Positions 19,574 to 27,840 of a DNA stretch of 64,000 nucleotides are shown piece by piece. A program made the position numbers and the translations under genes. Within the stretch, counting starts at the first letter, position 1. Each line of letters starts with the position of its first letter. The DNA comes from Bacteroidota bacterium. GTDB taxonomy: Bacteria > Bacteroidota > Ignavibacteria > Ignavibacteriales > Ignavibacteriaceae. Under the pieces are notes generated by a model. That model searched no databases and was not told the origin of the DNA. It saw nothing but the letters and a program-made list of their open reading frames with translations. Location: NCBI GenBank assembly GCA_022708025.1, contig JAKIZM010000010.1, positions 1-64,000 of the forward strand, read 5' to 3'.

Positions 19574-19911
19574 AAAAGTCTGTTATAATTTTGTTTTGAA
19601 TTATCTTCCATGCCATCTTCGAGAGTTTTCAAATATTCCCAGGAATAAATTCCGGTATCGTGACCATCCTTCCAGGTAATTTGAATTGCATATCCTCCGA
19701 CAATATTAATATTTGAAATCTTATACATATTTTCTGAAAAGACAGTCGGCTTTGGCGGTCTGTATGTTCTTAGTAAAATTGTTTCACCTTTACAGCTTGC
19801 ACAAGGGCATTCATCTCTAAGATATTTTAACGGGATAATTGTTACCTTATCATCCTGCCAGGTTATTGATAAATTTGTTTTATCCTTAATTTTAATCTGT
19901 TTTGGCTTCAT
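19570..19911 (-). CDS. DUF971 domain protein
   Basis: A 113-aa protein matching the DUF971 family, related to the N-terminal domain of gamma-butyrobetaine hydroxylase. Visible family features are LSITWQDDKVTIIPLKYLRDECPCASCKGE with a Cys pair, and YAIQITWKDGHDTGIYSWEYLK. The cysteines suggest a metal-binding fold; similar free-standing proteins lie near Fe-S or chaperone genes in other bacteria. Role unknown. It is the first gene of a two-gene leftward operon with the SpoU methyltransferase. Confidence 0.87.
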   Translation of the reverse strand: MKPKQIKIKDKTNLSITWQDDKVTIIPLKYLRDECPCASCKGETILLRTYRPPKPTVFSENMYKISNINIVGGYAIQITWKDGHDTGIYSWEYLKTLEDGMEDNSKQNYNRLL

Positions 19912-20035
19912 TTGATTAATAAATTTATAATGTGTGCCTTAAAATAACATAATAATCAAAAATTTGTAATGTAATTTTATAATATTGATGTATCTTTGCA
20001 GTATCTAATAACAACAGAAGGATAAAAAATTTTTA

Positions 20036-21355
20036 ATGGAATTGGTTCTTGTATTTTTACTGCTTTTATTTATCAACTTTATACTCGCAGCATCAGAAAT
20101 TGCATTAGCATCATTTGGTGAATCAAAAATTGAAGAACTTAAACAGAAGCAGGATAAAGATGTTCCATACTTTGAAGAATTAAATGAAAATGAAGAGCAG
20201 GTGTATAGCAGCATTCAGCTCACTTCCAAGTTTTTGATCGTTATAATATCAGTATTAGGCTATCTTATCTTTTCAAGCTGGATTTATAATCAGGCTTTAA
20301 CACTTACCGGTTCATATAGTTATTTAGATACAGCTATAACAATTGTTATTACTTCGATAGTGATTACAGTAATTATTTTAGTTTTTAATGTTCTGGTTCC
20401 GAAAGCTATTGCTTATCGTTATTCAGATACTATAGGTAAAAAATCCATTAAAGTTATTTTATTTATTTCCAAAGCATTAAAATTTATTACTAAAAGTATA
20501 ACTGCAATAAGTAATCTGATTTTATTACCATTTAAAGAAAAGATTAACTTTTCACAAGAGCGTCCGACTGAAGATGAAATACTTGATATTATTTCAGATG
20601 GAGTAAAATCAGGTACTATCGATGAAGCAGATCAGGAAATCATTGAAAATATTTTTGAGTTTAATGATTTAAAGGCAGATGAAGTTATGATTCCGAGAAC
20701 GGAAATGATTGCTATCAGCTTGAACGAAGAGAATGAAAAAAATATTAACTCAATAATCAAATCCGGTCATACATTGGTGCCGGTTTACGAAAATTCTTTG
20801 GATAATATTGTCGGGATTTTGCATACAAAAGATATAATGCGTGCAATAATTGAAAAACAAAATATCAATATTAAATCATTAATACGACCAGCTTGCTTTG
20901 TACCTGAAACAAAACTTATTTCTGAAATACTAAAGGATATGCAAAAGCAGGGAGAAAAAATCGCTATTGTAACTGATGAATATGGCGGAACTGAAGGAGT
21001 TGTAACGATAGAAGATATATTAGAAGAAATTGTCGGTGAGATAAAAGATAAAACACAAAGTGAAGTCCATACCTATAGTAAATTACCCGATGGTAAATTT
21101 TATGTTTTAGGTTCGATGTTTATTGATGAATTTAATGAAACATTTAATTTTGAACTTGAAGAGTCAGATGAGTATAACACTATTGCCGGATTTGTAGCTG
21201 ATAAATCCGGTAAAATATTAGAGGTTGGAGAAAAATTTGAGTTTAACGGATTAACTTTTGAATTGATAAAGAAAATCAGACAAAAAATGGTTCAATTCAG
21301 GCTATATGATGAAGCCGGAAATTTTGGTCTTAAGTCTCAGGTTGAACTAAGTTAA
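20036..21355 (+). CDS. CNNM/CorC-type membrane protein (hemolysin family, DUF21-CBS-CorC_HlyC)
   Basis: A 439-aa inner-membrane protein. Residues 1-20 and about 60-160 contain four hydrophobic helices of a CNNM (DUF21) domain. A CBS pair follows (ADEVMIPRTEMIAISL and FVPETKLISEILKDMQ...AIVTDEYGGTEGVVTIEDILEE in segments), then the CorC_HlyC C-terminal domain (LEESDEYNTIAGFVADKSGK). The family is linked to Mg or Co efflux; the related GldE works in gliding motility in Bacteroidota. Hemolytic activity is a historical label and is not supported here. Substrate unknown. Confidence 0.92.
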   Translation: MELVLVFLLLLFINFILAASEIALASFGESKIEELKQKQDKDVPYFEELNENEEQVYSSIQLTSKFLIVIISVLGYLIFSSWIYNQALTLTGSYSYLDTAITIVITSIVITVIILVFNVLVPKAIAYRYSDTIGKKSIKVILFISKALKFITKSITAISNLILLPFKEKINFSQERPTEDEILDIISDGVKSGTIDEADQEIIENIFEFNDLKADEVMIPRTEMIAISLNEENEKNINSIIKSGHTLVPVYENSLDNIVGILHTKDIMRAIIEKQNINIKSLIRPACFVPETKLISEILKDMQKQGEKIAIVTDEYGGTEGVVTIEDILEEIVGEIKDKTQSEVHTYSKLPDGKFYVLGSMFIDEFNETFNFELEESDEYNTIAGFVADKSGKILEVGEKFEFNGLTFELIKKIRQKMVQFRLYDEAGNFGLKSQVELS

Positions 21356-21368
21356 CTTAAAAAAAGGA

Positions 21369-21399
21369 TTGCACAACAGAAAAATAAATACTATTTTTG
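21369..21399 (+). promoter_or_regulatory. Bacteroidota-type promoter for tRNA-Thr
   Basis: TTGC (21369-21372) and TATTTTTG (21392-21399) fit the Bacteroidota pattern of a -33 TTTG-like box and a -7 TAnnTTTG box with about 20 bp between. They are placed 18-48 bp before the tRNA 5' end. Confidence 0.45.
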
Positions 21400-21416
21400 G
21401 CTCACAATTTTTAAGC

Positions 21417-21489
21417 GCTGGTGTAGCTCAGTTGGTAGAGCAGCTGATTTGTAATCAGCCGGTCGGCGGTTCGAATCCGTTCACCAGCT
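21417..21489 (+). tRNA. tRNA-Thr (anticodon TGT)
   Basis: A complete 73-nt cloverleaf: acceptor stem GCTGGTG / CACCAGC, D-arm GCTCAGTTGGTAGAGC, anticodon stem GCTGA / TCAGC with loop TTTGTAA (anticodon TGT, reads ACA/threonine), and T-arm GGCGGTTCGAATCCGTT-like. The discriminator base is T at 21489; CCA is not encoded. It sits at the boundary between the CNNM gene and the AT-rich nuclease/ATPase cassette. Confidence 0.97.
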
Positions 21490-21492
21490 CAT

Positions 21493-21530
21493 AAAAAAAC
21501 CCCAAAACATAAATATTTTGGGGTTTTTTG
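21493..21530 (+). terminator. Rho-independent terminator after tRNA-Thr
   Basis: AAAACCCCAAAA / TTTTGGGGTTTT stem with an 8-nt loop and T tail, three bases after the tRNA. It is symmetrical enough to stop the leftward cassette as well. Confidence 0.93.
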
Positions 21531-21594
21531 TTTGAGTAAAATTTTTTAGAAATATATTATTTTCTTTTTAACAATTATGAATAAAATACAATAG

Positions 21595-22491
21595 TTAAAA
21601 TCTACGATTTTCTATTCTAAGTTCTTTCTTTTCCACAATATCGTTTTCTGGGTTTATTTTTAGATAACCCTTATCACTTAGAAAATCAAAACCTCCAGGT
21701 AAATATATTTGAATTATTTCCGTATATAAAAATCTTTCCTTGTGAGTTTTAATATTGTATTTTTTCGCAAATTGAATATTATAACCTTTATTATTCAAGT
21801 TCTCTAATTCAGATACAAAGTTATTATATATTGTCTCTTTTTCTGCTAAATAGTTGGAATAAAGTTTTTTATTTAAAAAAATCAGATTAAAATATTTTTC
21901 TGGATATTTCTTAATTATTTTTAAAACATTTTTACTCGCTGAAGGATTTGGCAAATAAGGATCTTCGATTAATATTTGAGATGAATCTCTTAAGAAAGGA
22001 TCAAATATCTTTAACAAATCATAACGGACATTTTGTTTAAGTAAAATTATTGTTGGAAGGTGTTTAAGCTTTTGAGTTATTTGAGGATTAATAAATGATT
22101 TTTCATCATGAACTTCAATTTGTTTATGTTTCTTTTTTATTTCTTTAATTCCTTCTAGTGAAATTAAGGGTTGAAAGTATATCTTATCTAATGTTTTTAG
22201 AGTGAGGTCGATTTCAGATTTGATATTATTCTTATATTCAAATTCGATGAAACAACTTTTTTCTGTTATCCAGTGTGTAATTATTCTAGAAATTTCTTCT
22301 TTTTTTTGAGAGGGTTCAAGTTTTTCTATTTCATTTATTAGTTCATTAAAATGAAATTTCCCTTTATCAGAAACAATTAGATTTTGTTCAATATAATTAA
22401 TAATTTCTAAAGCTTCATTTTTAGAGTAAGCAGGTAAATTTTGATAAAAGTAATTAACAATATTTCTAGAAATAACTAATTGTTGATTCAT
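21595..22491 (-). CDS. Cassette protein with PLD-like (MIT_C-like) C-terminal domain, predicted
   Basis: A 298-aa protein with no confident family match. The N-terminal 120 residues are helical and charged. The C-terminal half has the order of degenerate phospholipase-D-like domains: strand ILIEDPYLPNP at about 173-183, strand FNLIFLNKK at 201-209, then KTHKERFLYTEIIQIYLPGG at about 248-267 and FDF, similar to H-x-x-R-F...G-x-G-F-D in MIT_C-like domains (H250, R253, F268, D269). Whether it cuts DNA or is only a binding fold is unknown. It starts in a TAATG overlap with the AAA ATPase stop, so the two are made together and probably form a complex. Base composition is markedly AT-rich, as in the rest of the cassette. 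Confidence 0.7.
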   Translation of the reverse strand: MNQQLVISRNIVNYFYQNLPAYSKNEALEIINYIEQNLIVSDKGKFHFNELINEIEKLEPSQKKEEISRIITHWITEKSCFIEFEYKNNIKSEIDLTLKTLDKIYFQPLISLEGIKEIKKKHKQIEVHDEKSFINPQITQKLKHLPTIILLKQNVRYDLLKIFDPFLRDSSQILIEDPYLPNPSASKNVLKIIKKYPEKYFNLIFLNKKLYSNYLAEKETIYNNFVSELENLNNKGYNIQFAKKYNIKTHKERFLYTEIIQIYLPGGFDFLSDKGYLKINPENDIVEKKELRIENRRF

Positions 22492-24155
22492 TAGTTTTTA
22501 TTTGCTCTTAATAATTCTTTTGTAAGGTTATATGAAGTATCAAAGAAACCATCAGGCCAAGGTTCTTGAAAAAAGCCTGTCTCATCTATAATCATTTTCT
22601 TTAATTTTGTCTTTCCGGATTTTTGATTTTTATCAAAATAAAGGACTGAGATGTTTTGTCTATCAATTAAACCTTTAGCGATACATATTTGGACCTTCCT
22701 AATCAAATGTTCACTATGAGTTTCAATGAGAAAAAATGGTATATCTTTAATCTCTGAAGTTTGAATTACGGAATCCGATGCAAATTCTATCTCTTTGTTT
22801 TTAATTACTTCTACAAAATATTCAGCTAATTTTGATTGAAGATTAGGGTGTAAGTGTAGTTCAGGTTGCTCAATAAAAATTTGATTATTAATATAGGACC
22901 TGAAAATAACTGGTAATACTTGTAATAAACCGCTACTAGCCCCTTTAATACTGGAATAATAATTACGTTCATTAGGCATATATTGAAGAAATCCAACTGA
23001 TTTTTCTTTTTTAATTCTTATACCTTTTGCCAAACCGAATTCATTCATTTTTTTTCTAATAAAATAACTTTTTTGCTTTGATTCAAGGAATGAAGGAAGA
23101 CCATAATATTCATTATGATCAAAATGACCCTCTTTTAAAACATATATATCTTTTGGTTCCTCTCTGACAGGTTGTAAATGATCAATTGACAACAGATTAT
23201 CAATAAAACTAGGGATGTATTGAAATGTTAAATGATACCAAAACTGGAATTTATTATAAATGTTTTTTCTTTGATTGTAACTACTTTCTTCCCAAAGATT
23301 GGTTCTTTGAACTTTATAATAGAAAAATTTATTTAGAACACTTTGATATTCAAAATATATATCATACATAAATGGCAATCCCCAAAAGTTATCATAAAAA
23401 TCTTGGAATATTTTATCAATTTTGTTATTACTAAAAACAGATATAGTCCTTTTAATTTGACCATCTTTTCTTAGGGAAGGATAAAACTCAATGAAAAATT
23501 TCTCAATTGAGCTTTCAATTTTTATGAGCTCAATAACATATTTATCTTCTTGTAAACCAAATTGTATTCTGAATTTGAATGGAAAAATTAGATTATCAAA
23601 ATCTGTTGGTAAACCCCTTCCCCCACTAACAGATTCAAATATAAAGTTTTCCTCAACTGAATCATCTACATCATCTCTATAAATTGAATTAAATTCAAAT
23701 TTTGGTTCTTCATCATTTAGTTTATAATTAAATAATTCATTAAATGGATAACGCCTGTTATAAGGTAATTTGCTTTTTTGAATAAATTCTGAGTTAAAAT
23801 TATTGATTGAGTTTTTATATAAAGATTCATAGGCTGATATATCCTCTGATTTAATTTTATTAAATATTCCTGGCTCAACTTCAATTTCCATAGTTATTTT
23901 TTTTGAAACATTTCCATTTATGACAATATCTTCAAACGAATTTAAATCAGTTGTATTGTCAATTTTAAAATTTAGTTCGTCTGATGAAAATGGAAATAAA
24001 TTTGCATGTAAAAATTTTAATGCTTTAAAAATAGAACTTTTACCAGAACCATTAGGACCAAATAGAAAAGTAAGTGGAGCTAATTGAATTTCAGCATTTT
24101 CTAACGATTTAAAATTTTTTACCCGAAACAATATTTTTGCATTTCTGTTAACCAT
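22491..24155 (-). CDS. AAA family ATPase with DUF3696-type C-terminus
   Basis: A 554-aa ABC/RecF-like ATPase. The N-terminal strand FRVKNFKSLENAEIQLAPLTF precedes Walker A GPNGSGKS at 33-40. A long insertion (about 60-400) takes the place of a coiled coil. The signature-like SSGLLQVLPVI is at 408-417, Walker B IEQPELHLHP at 428-436 and the switch histidine in LIETHSEHLI at 477-485. The ending GFFQEPWPDGFFDT (527-540) matches the DUF3696 module found on many AAA proteins of this type. No Toprim domain is seen, so it is not a typical OLD nuclease; the effector is probably its co-translated partner. Such ATPase-effector pairs are common in anti-phage systems. That role is inference here. Confidence 0.88.
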   Translation of the reverse strand: MVNRNAKILFRVKNFKSLENAEIQLAPLTFLFGPNGSGKSSIFKALKFLHANLFPFSSDELNFKIDNTTDLNSFEDIVINGNVSKKITMEIEVEPGIFNKIKSEDISAYESLYKNSINNFNSEFIQKSKLPYNRRYPFNELFNYKLNDEEPKFEFNSIYRDDVDDSVEENFIFESVSGGRGLPTDFDNLIFPFKFRIQFGLQEDKYVIELIKIESSIEKFFIEFYPSLRKDGQIKRTISVFSNNKIDKIFQDFYDNFWGLPFMYDIYFEYQSVLNKFFYYKVQRTNLWEESSYNQRKNIYNKFQFWYHLTFQYIPSFIDNLLSIDHLQPVREEPKDIYVLKEGHFDHNEYYGLPSFLESKQKSYFIRKKMNEFGLAKGIRIKKEKSVGFLQYMPNERNYYSSIKGASSGLLQVLPVIFRSYINNQIFIEQPELHLHPNLQSKLAEYFVEVIKNKEIEFASDSVIQTSEIKDIPFFLIETHSEHLIRKVQICIAKGLIDRQNISVLYFDKNQKSGKTKLKKMIIDETGFFQEPWPDGFFDTSYNLTKELLRANKN

Positions 24156-24611
24156 TTGTTACTTCCCAAAAAGGATTATTTAAATATTTATAAACTAAGA
24201 GCTTATCTCATATTTTTTAGTTTAATGGACAATAATATTCAAAAATAATAGATAAATTAAATAAATCAACATTTTTATATAATAAATAATAATGATATAA
24301 TATTCATAAACACTTTTACATATAGACTTCACTGTGAAATATAAAATAAGACTTTTTAAACATTGTTCTTGAAAGATTTAATGTTACAATAAAACTTTTG
24401 ATAATTTTAAGTATTGCTTATAATGTTTAAATTAACAAAAATACTAGGGTCATTTCTGAGATTGAATCTTATATCATTATAATATTCTTAATAATTTTTA
24501 AATATTGCAGAAACAAAAAATTTTTAAAATATCAAATCGTAAAAGATTTGATAATATTATAAAACATATCAAATAAATCATAGTTTACCAGATCATTTAG
24601 AAGTAACCGTT
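24156..24611. promoter_or_regulatory. Very AT-rich divergent intergenic region of the nuclease/ATPase cassette
   Basis: This 456-bp gap separates the leftward ATPase gene from the rightward double-nuclease gene. My count over 24181-24600 gives 71 G+C in 420 bases, about 17%, well below the rest of the window. No credible ORF or tRNA is seen. It must hold both promoters. The only clear structure is the inverted repeat at 24530-24553 with an extra half-site at 24567. Such AT-rich DNA is also a likely target for an H-NS-like silencer. Confidence 0.6.
24530..24553. promoter_or_regulatory. Perfect 9-bp inverted repeat TATCAAATC-N6-GATTTGATA (operator-like)
   Basis: TATCAAATC (24530-24538) and GATTTGATA (24545-24553) are exact reverse complements. 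A further copy of the left arm, TATCAAAT, lies at 24567-24574. The site is 58 bp before the double-nuclease start, a usual place for a repressor operator, or a leader hairpin if it is transcribed. No regulator gene is encoded in the cassette. Confidence 0.55.
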
Positions 24612-25973
24612 ATGGATCAAGTTAAAACATTCGATTTAATTACTAAAAGCTTTTCAAATGTTTTTAATAAATTCTCTTATTTAAACATTACTAAAGAATT
24701 AGATTGGGAGCGACATTTATATATTGAGCTCAAGAAAAATATTGGTGTGCAATATTTTAAAAGATATCTAATTATGCTTGAGATGGGTGCATTTAAACAT
24801 GGGAAAGGAATTCTTTGGATAAGTCCAAATAAATATGAAAAGAAAAAGAATTTAATTGATGAATATTTTAACATTGAACAAGATGAAGGCGGGCATTATA
24901 AGATAAAATTAAATGAAAATCTTAAACCACTTAAATCACCAATTAATAAATTTATTAAAACTGAGAAAGAACGAAAGTATTATACTGACATAATTATATA
25001 TGATAAGAATGTTGGACATGCTTTAGCTTATATAGAACTCAAAATGGGAACTAATCTTACAAAGGAAAAGGTCCTTGAAGATTTTTATAAATTAAGACGT
25101 CTTGAATTGGTGCGGGATTTTCCAGCAATTTATATCGCTGCTGGATTTGATCCCTCTTCTAATCATGTATATTGGATCCCAAACAAGAAAAGTTATAATT
25201 ATTCATTTGATATTTATGATTCATATTCGCCTTATCATATTAAAAATTTCCCCCAGAAATTTATTAATAAAGACCGGGTTTGCACTATAATAAAAGAGTC
25301 ATCTAAAAATCTTTATGAAAATATGCACGCTACTGAAGCCGTATGGGTTAGTGAAATTATGTCTGTTCTCGAAAAATTTCTTCCAACTGAATGGAAAATT
25401 AGTGGAGAGGTAAGCGATCCATTGAATAGAAAAGAAAGAATTGATATTGGAATTCTTGATAACCTTAGAAATTTACGTGTAGCAATTGAACTAAAGAATC
25501 ATTTCGAGTCACCTTTTCCAAAAGAAATTTTGAATGGATTAAATACTGATAAAAATTTATTAAAAGATTTTCTTAAGAAAACAGATTCATTCTTAGCGGA
25601 ATATAATCTTAATAAAGAAATTATTAAAAAAAGATCAGCTTTTCCCAAACTCGGAAATAAAGATTACCTAAACCCAGATTTTTTTGAAAAAATTATTGAG
25701 ATGTATTCTCAAGTTAAACGTATGTCAGAACTTATCTCTTCAAATGAATTAGATCAAGGTTTTATGATCTACATCGATCATAATGATGATTATTCTATTA
25801 GGAAAAATACACATTCGATTTCTGAAGAAGTATTTTTAGAAAATTTTCATTTCAGAAAACATCTTATTGAAAAGATTTTAGAAAGTATTAAAAGTGAGAA
25901 TTGCCAATTTATTTATATGTTTAAATTAAATGGTAAAGATGATTCTAAGAGGTTATTTTTCACGAGAGAATAA
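24612..25973 (+). CDS. Protein with two tandem PD-(D/E)XK-like nuclease modules
   Basis: A 453-aa protein I do not recognise as a named family. It contains the same motif set twice. Module 1 has a helix with E33/E39 (WERHLYIELKK), D126 in YYTDIIIYD and E142-L-K144 in AYIELKMG. Module 2 has a helix with E242/E248 (EAVWVSEIMSVLEKFL), D278 in ERIDIGIL and E293-L-K295 in AIELKNH. The pattern E...D-x(14-15)-E-x-K is the PD-(D/E)XK active site, so both modules keep a possible metal centre. It has no signal peptide or membrane segment. It is divergent from the ATPase/PLD-like pair across an AT-rich gap and shares their AT-richness. The predicted role is a cytoplasmic DNase, possibly of a defence system; that is inference. 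Confidence 0.75.
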   Translation: MDQVKTFDLITKSFSNVFNKFSYLNITKELDWERHLYIELKKNIGVQYFKRYLIMLEMGAFKHGKGILWISPNKYEKKKNLIDEYFNIEQDEGGHYKIKLNENLKPLKSPINKFIKTEKERKYYTDIIIYDKNVGHALAYIELKMGTNLTKEKVLEDFYKLRRLELVRDFPAIYIAAGFDPSSNHVYWIPNKKSYNYSFDIYDSYSPYHIKNFPQKFINKDRVCTIIKESSKNLYENMHATEAVWVSEIMSVLEKFLPTEWKISGEVSDPLNRKERIDIGILDNLRNLRVAIELKNHFESPFPKEILNGLNTDKNLLKDFLKKTDSFLAEYNLNKEIIKKRSAFPKLGNKDYLNPDFFEKIIEMYSQVKRMSELISSNELDQGFMIYIDHNDDYSIRKNTHSISEEVFLENFHFRKHLIEKILESIKSENCQFIYMFKLNGKDDSKRLFFTRE

Positions 25974-26047
25974 TAAACTGGGAGATTGAAAACATAAAAA
26001 ACAAATTGGTTTGGGTTTTTTTTGTTAATCAGAAGTATTTGATGGTA

Positions 26048-26074
26048 AAAAGGGCAGCACTAAGCTGCCCTTTT
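26048..26074. terminator. Bidirectional Rho-independent terminator
   Basis: Perfect stem AAAAGGGCAGC / GCTGCCCTTTT with loop ACTAA. It lies between the convergent double-nuclease gene and the YegP-like gene and marks the right border of the AT-rich cassette. Confidence 0.93.
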
Positions 26075-26181
26075 GGATTAACATTTTTCTTTCTTCGAAT
26101 TATCAAAGTTGAATATGAATTGATTCGATATGTTCAATCCTTTAATAAAAGGGGATTGATCAAATAATTGAATTGATATTC

Positions 26182-26505
26182 TTATTCAACTTGAGATTTT
26201 GCATTACGCATTACTGAAGCCACTCCTTTACGCAGGGTATCGCGGCTTGCATACATTTGGCTTGTACCAACTACTTCCTTATTACCGGCAACAAGATTAA
26301 AATAATATTTTTTATTCTTTGCCTGCTCAACTACAAAGCGTTCTTTATTTCCAGCGTTCTTTTTAACTGATTGAATGCCTTTCATACAAGCTTCTTTTGA
26401 ATTATAACCCTGACTTTGTAAAATTATTTGCGCGTTTCCTGCAAATAAACGAAAACGAAACTTACCTGATTTATCTTTAAAGATTTCGTATTTAGGATAT
26501 GGCAT
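26182..26505 (-). CDS. YegP family (UPF0339/DUF1508) protein
   Basis: A 107-aa protein made of two DUF1508 repeats. The first is KYEIFKDKSGKFRFRLFAGN followed by SQGYNSKEACMKGIQSVKKN. The second is RFVVEQAKNKKYYFNLVAGN followed by SQMYASRDTLRKGVASVMRN. This is the usual architecture of E. coli YegP, a small beta-rich protein of unknown function. It has its own upstream region (198 bp) and is not obviously in an operon with coaD. Confidence 0.92.
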   Translation of the reverse strand: MPYPKYEIFKDKSGKFRFRLFAGNAQIILQSQGYNSKEACMKGIQSVKKNAGNKERFVVEQAKNKKYYFNLVAGNKEVVGTSQMYASRDTLRKGVASVMRNAKSQVE

Positions 26506-26703
26506 AGTATTACTCCTTAAAAATATGTTGTAAAAAAAAATTAAAATGCGCGCACAATTTAAGAATTTAGTTAAATAATGAATAATACTATGTGATGTAG
26601 ATTAAAAAGAAGTAGTACGGGAAAGAATTTTAATAATTCAGATTTGAGAAGCACAGAGAAAGATAAATAGATTTTCTAAGGGGCTTCTAATAATTAAAGA
26701 TAA

Positions 26704-27183
26704 CTATTTAAATTTCTTCATCAGAGCTTCCTGAACATTTGGCGGAACGAAACTGCTAACATCAGCTTTTAGTGAAGCCAGATTTCTTATAACAGTTGAG
26801 TTGAGATAAGTATATCGTTCGTGAGGCATTAAAAATATAGTTGTAATATCTCCGCTTAGTTTTCTGTTCATCAGTGCCATTTGAAATTCAAATTCAAAAT
26901 CGCTTATCTGTCTTAAACCTCTTACAATTGCTTTAGCACCAACCAATTTTGCGTGTTCAACCAGAAGCCCATCAAACGAATCAATAATAACCTTATCCTT
27001 AAATTCTTTTAATGATTCACGGAGCATTTCTACACGCTCTTTAGTTGTAAACAAGGGTTTTTTTGAAGGATTTATTGCAACAGTTATAAAAACTTCATCA
27101 AAAAGATCAACTGCCCGCTTTACAATATCAATATGTCCATAAGTTACAGGATCAAAAGTACCGGGATAAATAACTCTTTTCAT
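26704..27183 (-). CDS. coaD: Phosphopantetheine adenylyltransferase CoaD
   Basis: Fourth step of coenzyme A synthesis: transfers AMP from ATP to 4'-phosphopantetheine, giving dephospho-CoA. The 159-aa length is standard. The nucleotidyltransferase signature YPGTFDPVTYGHIDIVKRA is at residues 6-24, the substrate-binding AIVRGLRQISDFEFEFQMA follows about 90-107, and the second ATP motif is YLNSTVIRNLA near 130. It lies downstream of rsmD on the same strand, a pairing seen in many bacteria. Confidence 0.97.
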   Translation of the reverse strand: MKRVIYPGTFDPVTYGHIDIVKRAVDLFDEVFITVAINPSKKPLFTTKERVEMLRESLKEFKDKVIIDSFDGLLVEHAKLVGAKAIVRGLRQISDFEFEFQMALMNRKLSGDITTIFLMPHERYTYLNSTVIRNLASLKADVSSFVPPNVQEALMKKFK

Positions 27184-27269
27184 AGGATTAAAAATATCTT
27201 ATTTCTGATAATCTAATCTATTGATAATCATAATTATATAAAAAATCCAAAGTTAAATTATTCTAAAAA

Positions 27270-27824
27270 TTATTTTTGTAATATCTCGTAAAGGCAGGAA
27301 TCACCTATAATTTTAAAAGGCTCAGTTTTAAAATTTTCGATATCTTTTCCCTTTGTTTGGATTGAGCGCTCAATTACCATTCTTGCATCACTTTTTAGAT
27401 AATTGTTTTGTATGATGTTTTTAACTACTTCATATATATCATCTTTAAAAAACGGCGGATCAGCAAGTATAAGATCGTATTGTTTATAAGGATTTTTTTT
27501 TGAATAATCTATTGCACTTATTTTTATCACTTTACAGTTGTCTTCAACATTAAGCGATTTAATATTTTCTAAAAGGTTTTTGTATATCTTGAAATCTCGT
27601 TCAATAAACGTAACATGCTTTGCACCGCGGCTTAAACATTCTAGACCAAGAGAACCTGAACCTGAATAAAAATCCAGAACTTCTATCTCAGTAAAATCAA
27701 TTCGGTTATTAAGTAAATTGAAAAGTGTTTCCCGTACTCTGTCTGTAGTAGGCCGGATTTCTTTGGATTGAGGTACAGTAATAAGCCTGCCTTTAAAGAT
27801 TCCTGAAATGATTCTCATCTTCAT
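27270..27824 (-). CDS. rsmD: 16S rRNA (guanine(966)-N2)-methyltransferase RsmD
   Basis: A 184-aa SAM-dependent methyltransferase that modifies G966 of 16S rRNA. The N-terminus MRIISGIFKGR with REIRPTTDRVRETLFN-like sequence (KEIRPTTDRVRETLFNLL) is typical of RsmD. The SAM motif is VLDFYSGSGSLGLECLSRGA and the catalytic motif LILADPPFF. It follows the PilM-like gene by 16 bp and precedes coaD on the same strand. Confidence 0.95.
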   Translation of the reverse strand: MKMRIISGIFKGRLITVPQSKEIRPTTDRVRETLFNLLNNRIDFTEIEVLDFYSGSGSLGLECLSRGAKHVTFIERDFKIYKNLLENIKSLNVEDNCKVIKISAIDYSKKNPYKQYDLILADPPFFKDDIYEVVKNIIQNNYLKSDARMVIERSIQTKGKDIENFKTEPFKIIGDSCLYEILQK

Positions 27825-27840
27825 ATCATTACCGGTAAGA

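Noticed and set aside
21417-26180. Attachment-site repeat of the tRNA-Thr 3' end flanking the AT-rich cassette
   Set aside because: I found no second copy of the T-arm/acceptor sequence to the right of the cassette and no integrase gene; the tRNA position is suggestive only.
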